Shown here: positions 11,147 through 23,158 of the stretch, piece by piece | Layout of the letters: each line of letters starts with the position of its first letter | Position numbering within the stretch: position 1 is the stretch's first letter | Assembly (NCBI GenBank): GCA_003255065.1 | Contig: QAOA01004184.1 | Coordinates: 62,087-126,086, forward strand | Length of the DNA: 64,000 bases | Source of the DNA: Cercis canadensis | Lineage: Eukaryota > Streptophyta > Magnoliopsida > Fabales > Fabaceae | Reading direction: 5' to 3' | Made by a program: the position numbers and the translations under genes | Notes under the pieces: generated by a model | Databases searched by the model: none | What the model was told of the DNA's origin: nothing | The model's input: only the letters and a program-made list of their open reading frames with translations

Positions 11147-14100
11147 TCAGGATTTCCCATATTTATTGACATAACCCTGCAAGTAAGAGATATTTCTGTC
11201 AAATGGAAGACAAATCACACTAAAAGAACAATGTCCAAGTACTTCTCAGAATCATTGCTATCTATAAAATCAGAAAAAGACACTTACATCAACGAGCTTT
11301 GCAATTTTAGGCCGAGAAGAAGAAACAAAGTGGTTAATATTATCCAAGGTAATTGGAATCTGGTGGGGCTGTAAGGTGCTAAGAATCTTGTCAACTGATT
11401 TTTTAACTATCAAAATATGTGCATCCTTGCTGAGACGACCATCATGCCAAGTTGGTTTTAACAATTCTTTCACTAAATCTACAAGAGCTGCACGGAAATT
11501 TTTAAGTGCCTTTGGATCTTTCTGCACACTGCCATCAATCCTAGAGTCAACATCCATTTCATTGTTTTTCCTATCCCTGTCTACTCTTTTTGTTTTCTGT
11601 CCTGATCCTTCACCTTGATGTCTAGCATCTTTGTCTGCTTTTTTAATATCCTCAACACCAAAGGTATTTTCCCCCATGCCCATTTTACTAGTTTGGCAGT
11701 TAAGATAAGATCCTGCTGTTGTCTCTGTTTCATTTGCAAGACAATCTTTTTCATGAGGAACACATCTCTTGCTTGGCTCATTTTCATAAAATCTTTTATG
11801 GGAAGATACAGAACTTTTGTCATCATTCAGGTCTGCCACCTGGTTTCCAGCTACAGCAGACTCACCATATGTCCGCACCTGTGATGAAGCCTGAATGGAT
11901 GACCCTTGAATTAAAAAAGTAGCTTTCAAGGATCCATCTCCTATGTTGGGTATCTCAATTCTATCATGAAGAGGATTGTACTGATCTCCAGGGGATGATA
12001 TACTTGTAGAACTAATAAAAAATGATGGTCGAAAAGGAACAGAAGGCTCCCAATTATAAGAAGAGATTTTTGATCTATATCCAGTGGAGAGTAGGGGAAC
12101 CCCAGATGAATTAAATAGAGGCAAATTTTCCCATTCTGAACCAGACAAGGTGGATCTAGAGGCACAATATTCTTTGTCACTGTTCAAAAGATTTTGAGCA
12201 TCCAAAGACAATAAGCAACCTGACTGGGCTGAGATTCGCTCGGAGAGTGACATGCTTGTAGTTGGAAGGTGAGTAACCAAGCTTGAATAATGTAAATGAC
12301 TCATAAATGGTGAAGTATATCCACTGTACTTATGTTGGCTTGGAATAGTAGCAATTCCCTCGATACGGTTAGAATAGGAAGATAGATTTGTGCTGAAATA
12401 ATTGTTTGATGGATGAAACGAAAATCTATTCTCAGGAAACAAGCTATCCCTAGAATTAGCTCTACTAGTTTGGCAAGCTTCTTGCTCGTTCTGGATGGTC
12501 TGTTTAGAAGAAATTTCAGAAGAATACAAAGGCGTACTCCCCAGTGAAGCAGTTGATGGAACTGGAGTACCAGGCTTCGTTGATCTCTCAGAATTGTCTC
12601 TAACACCTGTAACAGGACAACATCCTTATTAGAAATACCTTCATGGAGCAGATTCTTGGACAGCTTGACTATAAAAGTTATATAATATACCTTCCTCTGG
12701 TTGCACTTCTCTCTTCTGATTTGCAGTAACCAAGTCTCCTTCAGCCTGCTGGCCAGTAGTACTCACATCATCTTTTACATGAAGAAACCTACATGAACTA
12801 CCCCTGATGCACCATCCTTTAGCAAAGAAAGCACAAATAATTGCTGGGCGTTTGTTTCCATCTTTCATTTCAGCACTGGGAGATAGACTTCTACTCCTTG
12901 TATCAGGAACAATGAATCTGGAAAACCTAATGTTAGAAACTAGAATGACCCAATTGAAGCACATTGAAGGTGAAGAAGTTATTTCCATAAGAGACACTGT
13001 GTCCAATGTAAATTACACTTTGGTCATAAGATAAGTGTAGAAGAACATGATGAACTAGAATGACCTGACCTTGATTCCATTTGCTTACTGTCATCCCCTG
13101 ATTGCATCTCCAATTGCCTAATTTGTTTGATAGATTTTGGAGCACTTGAAATTTTATCATTCAGGTGAAATTCTTCCTTTTTCATTGCAAGCATCCCTGG
13201 TGAAGGAACAGAAAGCTTGACCTGGGCATCATTCTTTTCCCTAGTAAGTATACTAGATGTTAGCATCACTCCAGGGTTTTCTGCCACAGAAAAAAGTGGT
13301 CTCAAGTTTCCATCTTGCCCCTCAGACTCCATATGTTTACTCAAATCTACAATGGAAGTCAAATGCTAAATCAAGAAATAAAAAGAAAAAAAAAATCCTT
13401 TTCTCTAAATTATATCATAATTCCAATAAACAGAATTGTATTGCCTCCTACAAGACGAACTATGGAAGACTAGACTCATAGAACAAAACATAAATCGTAG
13501 AACAATGTGAATTTTGAACAAAGTAACTGATTGGTGAACCCGCAGAGTGAAGCAGAAAATCCAGCAGAAGATATCACTACCTACATCATTTGTCATTGCA
13601 AACATTAAGTGTCTAAAACTGGATGACTGAGGCATGGAATAAGCTGGATGGCAAAATGAAAGCCCATGTTATGAAAACTGAACCAACCACTACTGGAAAA
13701 GAGAGAGATAATTAGAGGTTTGTGGTTGAACTGAGGTCAAAGTAAATATATAGATATACTTATATATACATATACATAATTAAATTTTATAAGCAGATAT
13801 TAGATGATATTTATTAGTAATATTTCAATTTGCTTTATTGAAAATTTTTTTAGTTGATGTCCACAATTTTATTCTTTAAAAATGTAATTTAGCCAAAAGG
13901 AAATTAATAGCACATTTAAGATTATAACATCCAATGTTTTGAAAACCAGACTGGAGCAACCAATGCAAGTGGGTTGACTAGGAATTAATCCATGTATTAG
14001 TTCAATTGACACTTGTACAACCAGTAATTGATTAAAACCAGCTTACTGATTGAACCACTTATGTATGGGAAGTTTTACATTAATATATTTTTAGATAATT

Positions 14101-17100
14101 GGAAAATGAACTATATAACGATGTGATAAAGTAAATCTTAGAAAATAAGAAAATTACTCAAACATATTCTAATTCCTTATTTTAAAAATACAGAAGGGAT
14201 GTCTACATAATATGGCCTATAACTACATTGGAGTTTATGAAGTCGTATGATTACACAACTTCATGATTCATATCTTTAGATTGTCAATAGCCTAGCAGTC
14301 TGACCTACTTTCTTGTTCAGTCTCATACTGCAGGGGATTGCTTGCGCTTTCAATCACCATCTAATGGATCAACAGATGTTTATGAACTATATTTTCTACA
14401 AACTTCACAGGAACATGAATGTCTCCGAAGTGTTTAGATTATCAGTTTTCACAGATAACTTATGTTACTTAACATGAAAAATATATAGCAACAGTGCAGT
14501 GTAAAAGCAAATGAGTATCTTAGCCTTCTTGCTACCAGAACTCTAAATTATATCTCCAAAAATCCTACTTATTTTCTGATCCAACATGCTACTTGTCAAA
14601 AGGCCAAAGAGGTTGTTCCTGACATGCTAACAAACCTGAGCAGTGTAAATGTAAATGAATATTTTTTTCAGAACCATGAAGCACATCGCACAAATAATGT
14701 GAAATGAAAAAGATTTATACAGTCTCCTTGCCTGCAACAGATCATACGTATCAATCCCATAAAATTTCCCTAATCAAAGAAAGTCCTAACTTTAGACGGC
14801 ACTTGGGTTTCCCAGTTCCCACTGGGATTAACCAATTGGAGCTCTCACCAGTATTTAGAATATAAAAGAGGAATGGAGAGAAAGATCTAGAAGAAAATTT
14901 TCCAGAGATATGCAAGCCCAAACTCTAGTATTTTAACCCCTGAAAAATGGGCAGAATCAAGAAGATTAAGGAATAAGACCAAAATATCATGATTGTTCAA
15001 ATTTCTGAAAAAGTGAAAGCTCCAGAAAATAATCTAATCATGAGTGGCGATCATCTTATGCCAAAGAGAGTGCACTTTAAGGTTAAATTCTATAACTACT
15101 TACCAAAAAGAGCTGTCTTCCTAGATGTTAGATATTCTAGACCTAGACTGAAGTTCCAAATTATCAAGATGATCCCCCTTAGTATCACCTGCACCAGACT
15201 ATAGACAATCTTGTAATTTTATCAATTCTATAGACCCCCCAAGAGCTTTCTGAATAAAGACAAAAAATAAAGGTGAATAGTAAACAAACCAGCTTGAATC
15301 AACGTGACATGCCACCAACAGTAAAACCATCGTTCCAATTGTTTAACTGCTAAATTTTTTTCTCAACCACAAGATCGAAGAAAATAGAAGATGTGGATCA
15401 CCCCTGAAAAAACACCTACATAAGTAAGAAGAAATTGCAAAATCTGACAACCAGCCATACCAACAGAACCACAAAGAAGTGAGAATCCACATTGATGCCA
15501 ACTAAACCACACTTTATCAAAAACCCTTAGAATTTACAATGCATTGAAAAAGTGGATCCTATTGTTACATAAGATACTCATCTGCAAATTGTAGATGAGA
15601 CAAAATCATATGTGCTCCAAGCCTACAGTTAATTTAACCCTTCTCCAAACTGCTATCAAGCATCCTAGTCAAAACCCATAACCAAAGTTTATAATAAAAG
15701 GAAATGACAAATCATCCTTTCCAGTCCCTCCCTGCCATCTAACCATGACTTCATCTCCCAATGACAACAATTGAAATAGTAATAGAAAATGAACTGCCAA
15801 ACTGTTTTTCCTCCAAGTAGAACTGAAACACTTCTACTCAAACCTTAAATAAGTAAAGCTATCTCAACTTATCATAAGCCTTTTCAAAGTCTGATTTAAA
15901 AGTTTGAACAGTAAACCTCTGTCTGTAGTTAACCTGAAATCTTAAGCTACTAGACGAAGAGAAAAGTTCTTTTATTTCCATAACATCAACTTCCAGCTCC
16001 AATAATGGGCTAAACTTGATAAAATACACAAAGCCACCGCAAGCATAGGGTAAAGCAAAATACACTTAAATAGCATGGATTAATAAATTTATATAATTTC
16101 ATATTATGTCACCTCTAATATCTAACTTTGATTCCTTTCCTCATTTGCTGATTAAAGTTTATTTCTTAATTCTACTTCTCCAATTTAGACTGTTCTTTTC
16201 TAATACATTCTCATGCTATTACTTATTTATTTCCCTTTTCTAGGCCAAGTTTTTAAACAAATGACCCTAATTTTCTTCTCATTCTTCCTTCTTTTTTTCA
16301 GAGTTCATCTGATTCAAACATTAAGCTATGCCCAAGGGCATGCCAGGCTCAGGGCTAGCAGGCATGGCAAAAGGTTCCCTCTTCCACAATTATGCCTGTA
16401 TCTAAACGGTTTACTGAAGTTAGCAACAGAATAAGCACTCAAGGAATCAACATAGAATCATTAGCAGAAAGCTCACAGAAGTAACATGGCAATTTATGAA
16501 GGACATGCATAAAGACAAGGAATACAACAGACAATGATATAGAATAAAAACATAGAAAAATTGCATAATAAGAGGGCACGACACAGCATAGAGAAATATA
16601 TTTAAAGAGATAAACATATGAGTATAATAAAATATTCCTCGTGTTTTATTTCATAAAAGAGAAATTCATTAAGTCAAGGAAGGAAGAAGAACAGATATAA
16701 GGAGGATAAGAAATCCGCCTAAACAGAAACAGAAAAAATAAGACAATGGAAAAACATTAGAATAATAAAGCTGTCTAGCCCCTCTGCATATCTGAGAGGG
16801 AAATCCCCTTGAAGAGACCATGGGCTTTACAGTTTACACCACAGCAAGGCCATACACATCTGATATTGTTTTTCCTAAAATATTATTTAGAGGTGTTGGA
16901 CTGCCTTACTGAGTGTTGGCACATCCAGATGTGTTGACTGTCAAACATGGACACAGATACATTCTTTAAGTGTCAGTGCTTCATAGATAGCAATATTTGA
17001 ACGTTATAAATCAGAATATAAGAAAATAGTGGTGTATTTGGCTTGAAAAACGTTTCCAAATTTTCATTTACTGTTGCCATTTTTCTGAAAGCCATTTTTC

Positions 17101-19254
17101 TGAAAATAGTTTCTACTTTTAAGAAAGACATTTTTCTATTTTAAAATTTTCATTCCTAGAAAATATGTCTCGCTTATGAAATTGAAAATGATTTTTCATT
17201 TCTCTTTTCAGACCTCCTGACCAAAACAAGATTGGGTGTTCCTGTGATTTAATAGTTCTGATGAATCAATGTTGATTCACTCCTTATTAATGATCAGGGG
17301 AAAACCACATTAATGCTTCAGACAATTGTGTTAAAGCTGTAGTGTGAGATACTCTAATATGAGAAGTCGCAAAGTACCAGATTATACAACCATTTAGGCT
17401 TTCATTCGATCACTGCTCAAAAGGTTTTAGAAACCCTTCCCATCCCTTTATGAACTAATCAGGCAAAATCAAGAGTATCTGAACCTTCTAGAAATGTTTC
17501 CCTGTCATCTCTAGAGCTTCAGGGCCTTGAGCTCATATAGGTTGTACCCAACAGAAGCAATGATGAAGAAAAATATTGAAAAAGAAAAAATAAGAGAGGA
17601 AATATATAAAAGGGGTAACCAGCACCCCAACTTGTTCGCACCAAGACTGTTGAAAAAAAATGAGGAGCATAACTTCAAAAAGAACCACCATGATTTCTTA
17701 AATATACTGAAAATTTCAAGCATTCTATGTTTTGGCCCAAATTTCGTTTCAATTTCCCAACCAACCAAGCATGTTTTCAGACTAGCTTCCCCATTTTTCT
17801 ATGAGAATGAAAATAGCAAACATTTAAACTAAATGCAATTGAAACCTTTTACGCAAGAGTAAACATTTTCTAGAAGTCTCTTGCATCCAAGGCACTCAAA
17901 AACAAATGAAGAAAACCATTTCACATAATCTCCACATTGATGCAACCACCATATATACCCACATATGCATCCAGATGACTCCATGAAACTTTCAACTGTC
18001 ATCACTGCCTAACAAGGCATCAATTGTAGGTTCACAGAATATATGTTAATTAAAAAATTAGTATTTACAAAGTGGATTGGCTGCCTAACAGAATATTACT
18101 ATAAAATGCATTTAGAACCCTTGAAAGCATGTTGAAGCATTATATTAATAGATAAGTACACTTAGCAACAATTAAGAGGTAAGAGTTACCCCCAATTTAT
18201 GTGGCACCCTGAGACTACCCTCCCCTGTCTAGAAAATGTCTTAAGGTCAGCTTTGGCACTCTTGTAGACTTGATCATTGTGTTGAGCACCTAACCTCCTG
18301 TGTACTTTAATCCATGTCCAAGAGGAAGCAACTGAATTTCTTGTCCTCCCGTTCATTCTTTTCCGTAGTAATGATAGAACAGTTTTAGACTGCCTGACTC
18401 TCACCTAAGAGCAGCAGTAACCCTTTGGGACACTACTTTTCCTTAGACGAGAAAATTAACTCTACAGTTGCCATCCTTTAGATGATAAATTTCCTGCTTC
18501 AACAAAGAAATAAAACAAGGAAAGACTTGCAAGCTCTCTAGGCCCTTAGAGGCCCTCTGATTCACATTATATGTTACGCTTAAAAGTATAACCCGGCATC
18601 ACAGAAAGGTTGTATGCTACTCTTTTCCAGCCAGGGTTCTCTTATTATATTTTAACACCTTGGTCTTCCATTTTCTCATACATTTCCAACCAAGGAACAT
18701 AAATGCACACAACATGAATCATAAGCACCACACCAGAGACAATACTGATTAAGCTTCCATTCAACCAAACAAGAACAGGGAGACCATAGCTGTTTCTGGC
18801 ATATCCTCCCATGGTCCCCCACCATTTCCATTTCCTTCTATCGCCCAAACAAAGATTAAAAAAAGCCAGTTTTATTAAGATATAAACAAGCTCAAGCGCA
18901 ATCACCAACATCGAAGAGAGGGCCAACCGATACAGTCTCATGTTATGAAATTTACTCAAAGAAATCAAATTCTACAAAATTAAAAATGAAAAAATCAGTA
19001 ATTTACGAACTAAAAGAACCTTTGCGACCCTTGTCGGCACCCTCTGGCGAAACTAACACCTCTCCTTTGTGCTCCAGCTCCTGCTCTTCTTCTTCTTCTT
19101 CTTCTTCTTCTTCTTCTATCTTTTCCTCTACTTCTACTTCTTCTTCCTCGGGATCTTGTTCTTCTGACACGTTGGCATCAACGTCGGAACCATAGACCTC
19201 AATCGATGGATCGCTTTCGCCATCGGCGGTTACCGGAGATTCTGAGGGTGGCAT
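11147..19254 (-). CDS. FES1: FRIGIDA-ESSENTIAL 1-like CCCH zinc-finger protein
   Basis: Five exons on the minus strand: 19020-19254, 13070-13346, 12691-12917, 11288-12606 and 11147-11176, total 695 residues with phases 1, 2, 1, 0 that all agree. Exon 1 is Glu-rich. Exon 3 holds one CCCH finger, C-x7-C-x5-C-x3-H (CAFFAKGWC, then SSC, RFLH), near residues 199-217. Exon 4 has the family's WEPS-PF segment. Its end plus exon 5 form the conserved C-terminus (FRAALVDLVKELLKPTW ... KIAKLVDGYVNKYGKS). This order matches Arabidopsis FES1 (At2g33835), a partner of FRIGIDA needed for FLC activation and winter-annual flowering; outside that lineage the role is not established. Exons 2-5 are secure. Exon 1 is an inference from matching phase, acidic composition and position; its donor (AAAG/GTTCTT) is weak and intron 1 would be 5.7 kb. 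Confidence 0.85.
13347..19019 (-). other. Long first intron of the FES1-like gene (inferred)
   Basis: 5.7 kb without a recognisable exon of another gene. It contains scattered AT-rich sequence and a hydrophobic 107-codon minus-strand frame at 18645-18968, whose meaning is unclear. If exon 1 is wrongly assigned this region would instead be an intergenic spacer that contains the true first exon. Confidence 0.5.
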
Positions 19255-19444
19255 TGGAGTTGAGGTGGCCCCCAGAAGCAGAAGGCGCGCGGCTGATGTG
19301 GATTGGGGCTACTGCCTACTGGGTTCGTTTTGGTTGAGCGTTGCACAGAGAAGAGAGGGGGAAGAAGTATGCTGGGCAAATTGAGAAAAAAAATACGACG
19401 TGAAACGGAATCGGAAGAGAGTTTCTCCTGTACTTGTTTTATGT

Positions 19445-19615
19445 TGATGTGATATATCATATTATATTAAAATAATTAATTTATTAATAATATATATTAA
19501 TTATTTTTAAATTTATTTAATAAAATAAATTATATTTTATATTTAATAAAATATAAAAATTATATATATTTATTATGTTAATATTATTAATATATTTATA
19601 TAATATTATAAAAAA
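19445..19615. mobile_element. MITE-like element, family A copy 2 (degenerate)
   Basis: Shares the order of landmarks with the other A copies: GATATATCATATTA, AAAATAATTAAT, TTTTTAAATTTATTTAATAAA, ATAAAATATAAAAATTA, then TAATATTATAAAA. More diverged than copies 1, 4 and 6. It lies about 190 bp upstream of the FES1-like ATG and may be part of its promoter. Confidence 0.5.
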
Positions 19616-20096
19616 TTTATAAAAAATAATTCCGCTAATTAGAAAAAGCAATCCCTCAAATGGAAAACTGCAGATTGCGTTTAAAAGGAAACAAGTCCGC
19701 CAATTGAAGAAAAAATTCGAAGCAGCTTTTTAGACCAAATCCAGTAAATGCACAAGCGAATCTGTTGAATGCCAACCCGAATCTGCCAATGTCATATGAC
19801 GAATTTCATGTCATCAAATTACGCTAATACCAACAAACGAGCAAATTACTTGATAAGAGGGTGTTTTAATTTAATCAAAAGTCTCAGATTTGAGCTTTTG
19901 AATATACAATTGCATCTGTTGGAAGAGTTTTACCGTCCTTGTAATCCATTTCGACTCAAAATCGAATTAGTCGGACGAAATTCAAACACCAGTGAAAAAT
20001 CAAAAAAAATTACGCTAAAAAGCATTTGACGAAAATAATATATTTTCATCTCATTCTGCCATTTTTATTTGGTGGATTATTATTTATCCGTTTCTT

Positions 20097-20258
20097 ATGT
20101 ATCATTTTATTAAAATGTGTCAAATATATTTTATTTTATTTTTTTAAATAAACTTAAAATAAATAATTTATATACATATCATTCACACATTAATTACTCT
20201 TATGTAATATGATATATAACATAAATATAAAAATATCTTAAAAAAACTTCTATTATTT
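20097..20258 (-). mobile_element. MITE-like element, family A copy 3 (inverted, partial)
   Basis: On the minus strand it reads AAGATATTTTTATATTTATG, AATTAATGTGTGAATGATAT and AAGTTTATTTAAAAAAATAA, i.e. the first half of family A. The second half is lost or diverged. Confidence 0.6.
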
Positions 20259-20525
20259 TATTAAAAAGTGTCAAATACTTTATACTTTATACTTTATACC
20301 TGTGTAAATTCTTTTTAATGTTGTATTTTTTCTGTCAATTTGCCCATTGTGCAAGGAAAAGGAAAATCTTGGTTGACATGACACTTTGACACAGACCCCA
20401 CAATGCCTTCTCCAACGTGTATTTTTGGGGTTCGGGTTGGGTACCGTATATGGGCCATCAAGTGTTGAACCCAACCGCAGTAGCCCATGGAAAATGATGA
20501 GGAAAAGAAAAAAAAATATTTAGCT

Positions 20526-21323
20526 GATATTTTTGGCACTTTAACCCTAATAATATAGTTTAAAAACTTATTTACAAATTTAGTGTAATTTCAAAATTAA
20601 TTACATAAATAATATAATTTTTAAATATTCAAAAATTTAAAAAAAATGATAAGTTCAGGGCCCACCAAATACGCTGGCTTCGCATCATGTTATCAAGGGA
20701 GACACCAGGAGCCCCACAGCGTCCCCACTAAATTGAGTCGTCCTCACACCCAACACCCCGTTTCCTTATCTTCTATGTGCCTTTATCATAGTCTAGTTAC
20801 TCCAGCACCTTATTCAATTCAATTTAATTCCTCATAATCCATAAACCCCATTTCTTTTTCTCTCTCTTTCTCTCTCGCTCTTCAACCATTTTCTTCTTCA
20901 ATGCTTTCTCTATCTTCTACCTCCAACCATGCCCTTCTCCCTCCCAAGGTGAAACTAGTTTTTTCTCTAGCTCTGTGTCTCAAAATCAATTCTTTTGAAA
21001 TGGGTTCTGCTCAAAATCGATTCTTTAATGTTTTTTCATGACTAATCCAAACATGGGTTTTTGTGTGTTGTTATAAGTGGAACAAGTGCAGTGAGTGTAG
21101 CAGTAGCTGCCATGGTAAAGAAGAAAACCAACGAAAGGAAGACTCAATTTAGTGGGGACGCGCCGTGGGGCCTCCGGCGTGTTCGGTAAACCCTGCACCT
21201 GCCAGTAATTTTTTTTAAATATTTAAAAAATATATTATTTATGTAATTAATTTTGAAACTATATTAGATTCGTAAATAAGTTTCTGAACTACATTATTGA
21301 GATTAAAGTGTCGATATTTTTTT
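20526..21323. mobile_element. Pack-MULE-like inverted-repeat element with captured gene piece
   Basis: The left arm (20526-20742) and the right arm (21139-21323) are inverse copies of each other at roughly 75-80% identity by eye. Shared blocks include AAACTTATTTAC, TCAAAATTAATTACATAAAT and GTCCCCACTAAATTGAGTC. The arms enclose about 395 bp of different character: a CT-rich leader-like stretch, an ATG at 20901, sixteen codons and a GT donor. Long terminal inverted repeats with a gene-like interior are typical of non-autonomous Mutator-like elements that capture host sequence. A clean 9-bp target duplication was not found; A-rich sequence on both sides obscures it. Confidence 0.68.
20901..20948 (+). 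pseudogene. Captured first exon, possible transit-peptide start
   Basis: ATG plus 15 codons (MLSLSSTSNHALLPPK) followed by a GT donor (AAG/GTGAAA) and preceded by a pyrimidine-rich leader (20835-20900). Ser-rich and Leu-rich with no acidic residues, so it resembles the first residues of a plastid-targeted protein. A possible second exon near 21088 begins GTGCAGTGAG but runs into the right arm of the inverted repeat. The source gene is not recognised. Confidence 0.4.
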
Positions 21324-23158
21324 TAGAAAAAAATAAAACTAACATTTTTAATTGAGAATACAAGAAAATAAAGATTCAAAACATGAAACTACAACCTTTT
21401 TAAAAGATTCTAGAACCAATTTCTACTATGTGTACTTATATTTATTGAGGTGATAATTAGTGAAAGAATAATGTCAGCTATACATAAATTAGATTTATAC
21501 AACCCAACCAAATGACATGTGATCATATGGTACGGAAGTTGTTCTTAAAATCTTTAGATTTCATATTCAAATATAAAGTTATAGCTAAAGTACAAAAAAA
21601 ATAATTATATAACTCGATAAAATTGACATAATTTAAGTTTAACTTAGCATACTTAAAATATATATAAAAAAAAATTAAACTCTTAGCATATTATAAATCT
21701 TTATATTGTCACACTAGTATAAAATGCACAATCTTAACTTAATTACAAATTTATTTGAATGTAAAAATAAATTTGATTCATTTTCAATACAAAAATTTAT
21801 ATAATATCCTAAATAAAAAAGTGTCACATCACTAAAATAGTTAAATTATTTTATCAACATTAATTGATTTTCACAAATTTTGCTACAAAAAAATATTGAA
21901 ACTCTTTGCATATTATATATCTTTATATGTTTTTTTTTTGTTACCAGGGATGGAAAATAGAAGAGAATACATAATAATACATAATTGATTCTTACAAGTT
22001 TTTTTTTTATACTTGGCAGCACATAATTTAATAATTATATAAAAAAAATTAGATTTCATATTATAAATCCAAAATCTAATAAAAAATTAAAATTTAAGTT
22101 CATATATAAATTGTATCACTCTTAATTAACCCTCCATATTTTAAACCTTGTGATGTGATGTGAAAGTTTCATTTCAAACAAAACAAAAAAAGAAAAGGAT
22201 TTAGTTTTTATTCACTGAAAGCAATCAATATAGATCCACATGTTAAAAAATTGTTAAAAGCTTTTACTAAGAAATACCTTAAGTAATTTAAAAATGTAGC
22301 ATTTTCCTATTTGATGACAGTGCAGTAAATGAAAACTAATTAAAAAAAAAAAAAAAAAAAGTACCCAAAGGGAAAGTGTCATTTTCAATTTTTACCCTAC
22401 TCTGTGACGCCACTCCGATGATTGCGCACTAATTCTTGCCCGAGCAATGTAAGGTCAAAATCAAAAGTCAAAAAGGTCCAATACCTAAACACGACTATCA
22501 TCTACCGTCAGATCAAAACCAGCATCATCAACGACCAGATTTACTTGTCAACAGCTCAATCCATAATGGTTATTCAGTAATTTCATCTACCAGAAATTGA
22601 TTCTTCCTCGTGATTATTTATTCCTCCACTCATCACATGCCTTCTGTCGCCTCATAATCAAAACGCATAATCTACCTATTGCCTGGAAATAGCAATAACA
22701 GGATTGGAAGTTGGAAATAGCCAAACACCAAAAAGAAAAATCTACGTCGTATGACGCAAGTTGATTCCCCATACAGCATCATCACCGTCAATAAGTGGGT
22801 CCCATATAACTATTCAGATAGAGACCCTCCGTTTTCAATACGATCATTTTCTAATCATCAAATATCTATAGCTAATGCAGGCACCTGTACCGGTCGATTG
22901 AGACTCCACCGATTTTGATACGCCTTAGTAGCACAGTAACATCCCCGTTCTTCTTTCACGAGTCAACTAATCGAAGAAGATTAGTAGTTATATCCCAACT
23001 GTGTAGTATTTTTATTTCTGCAAAAGTGCAAACACGTCCAAGCGAACACACACACTCTCTCTCTCTAGAAAAGCTAAGAAAATGGAGATGAGATGTGATG
23101 TGATGTGAGAGAAAGGAGGACGCGGTTGAAGAGAGAGAGAAGCAGAAAAGCGAGTACA
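21324..23158. other. AT-rich spacer and promoter of the RLP4-like gene
   Basis: 21324-22380 is very AT-rich with a poly-A run at about 22341-22360 and no gene. From about 22380 the GC content rises; 22380-23158 is the probable promoter and leader of the next gene, with a CT run at about 23052-23065 and a GA-rich leader just before the ATG. Confidence 0.55.
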
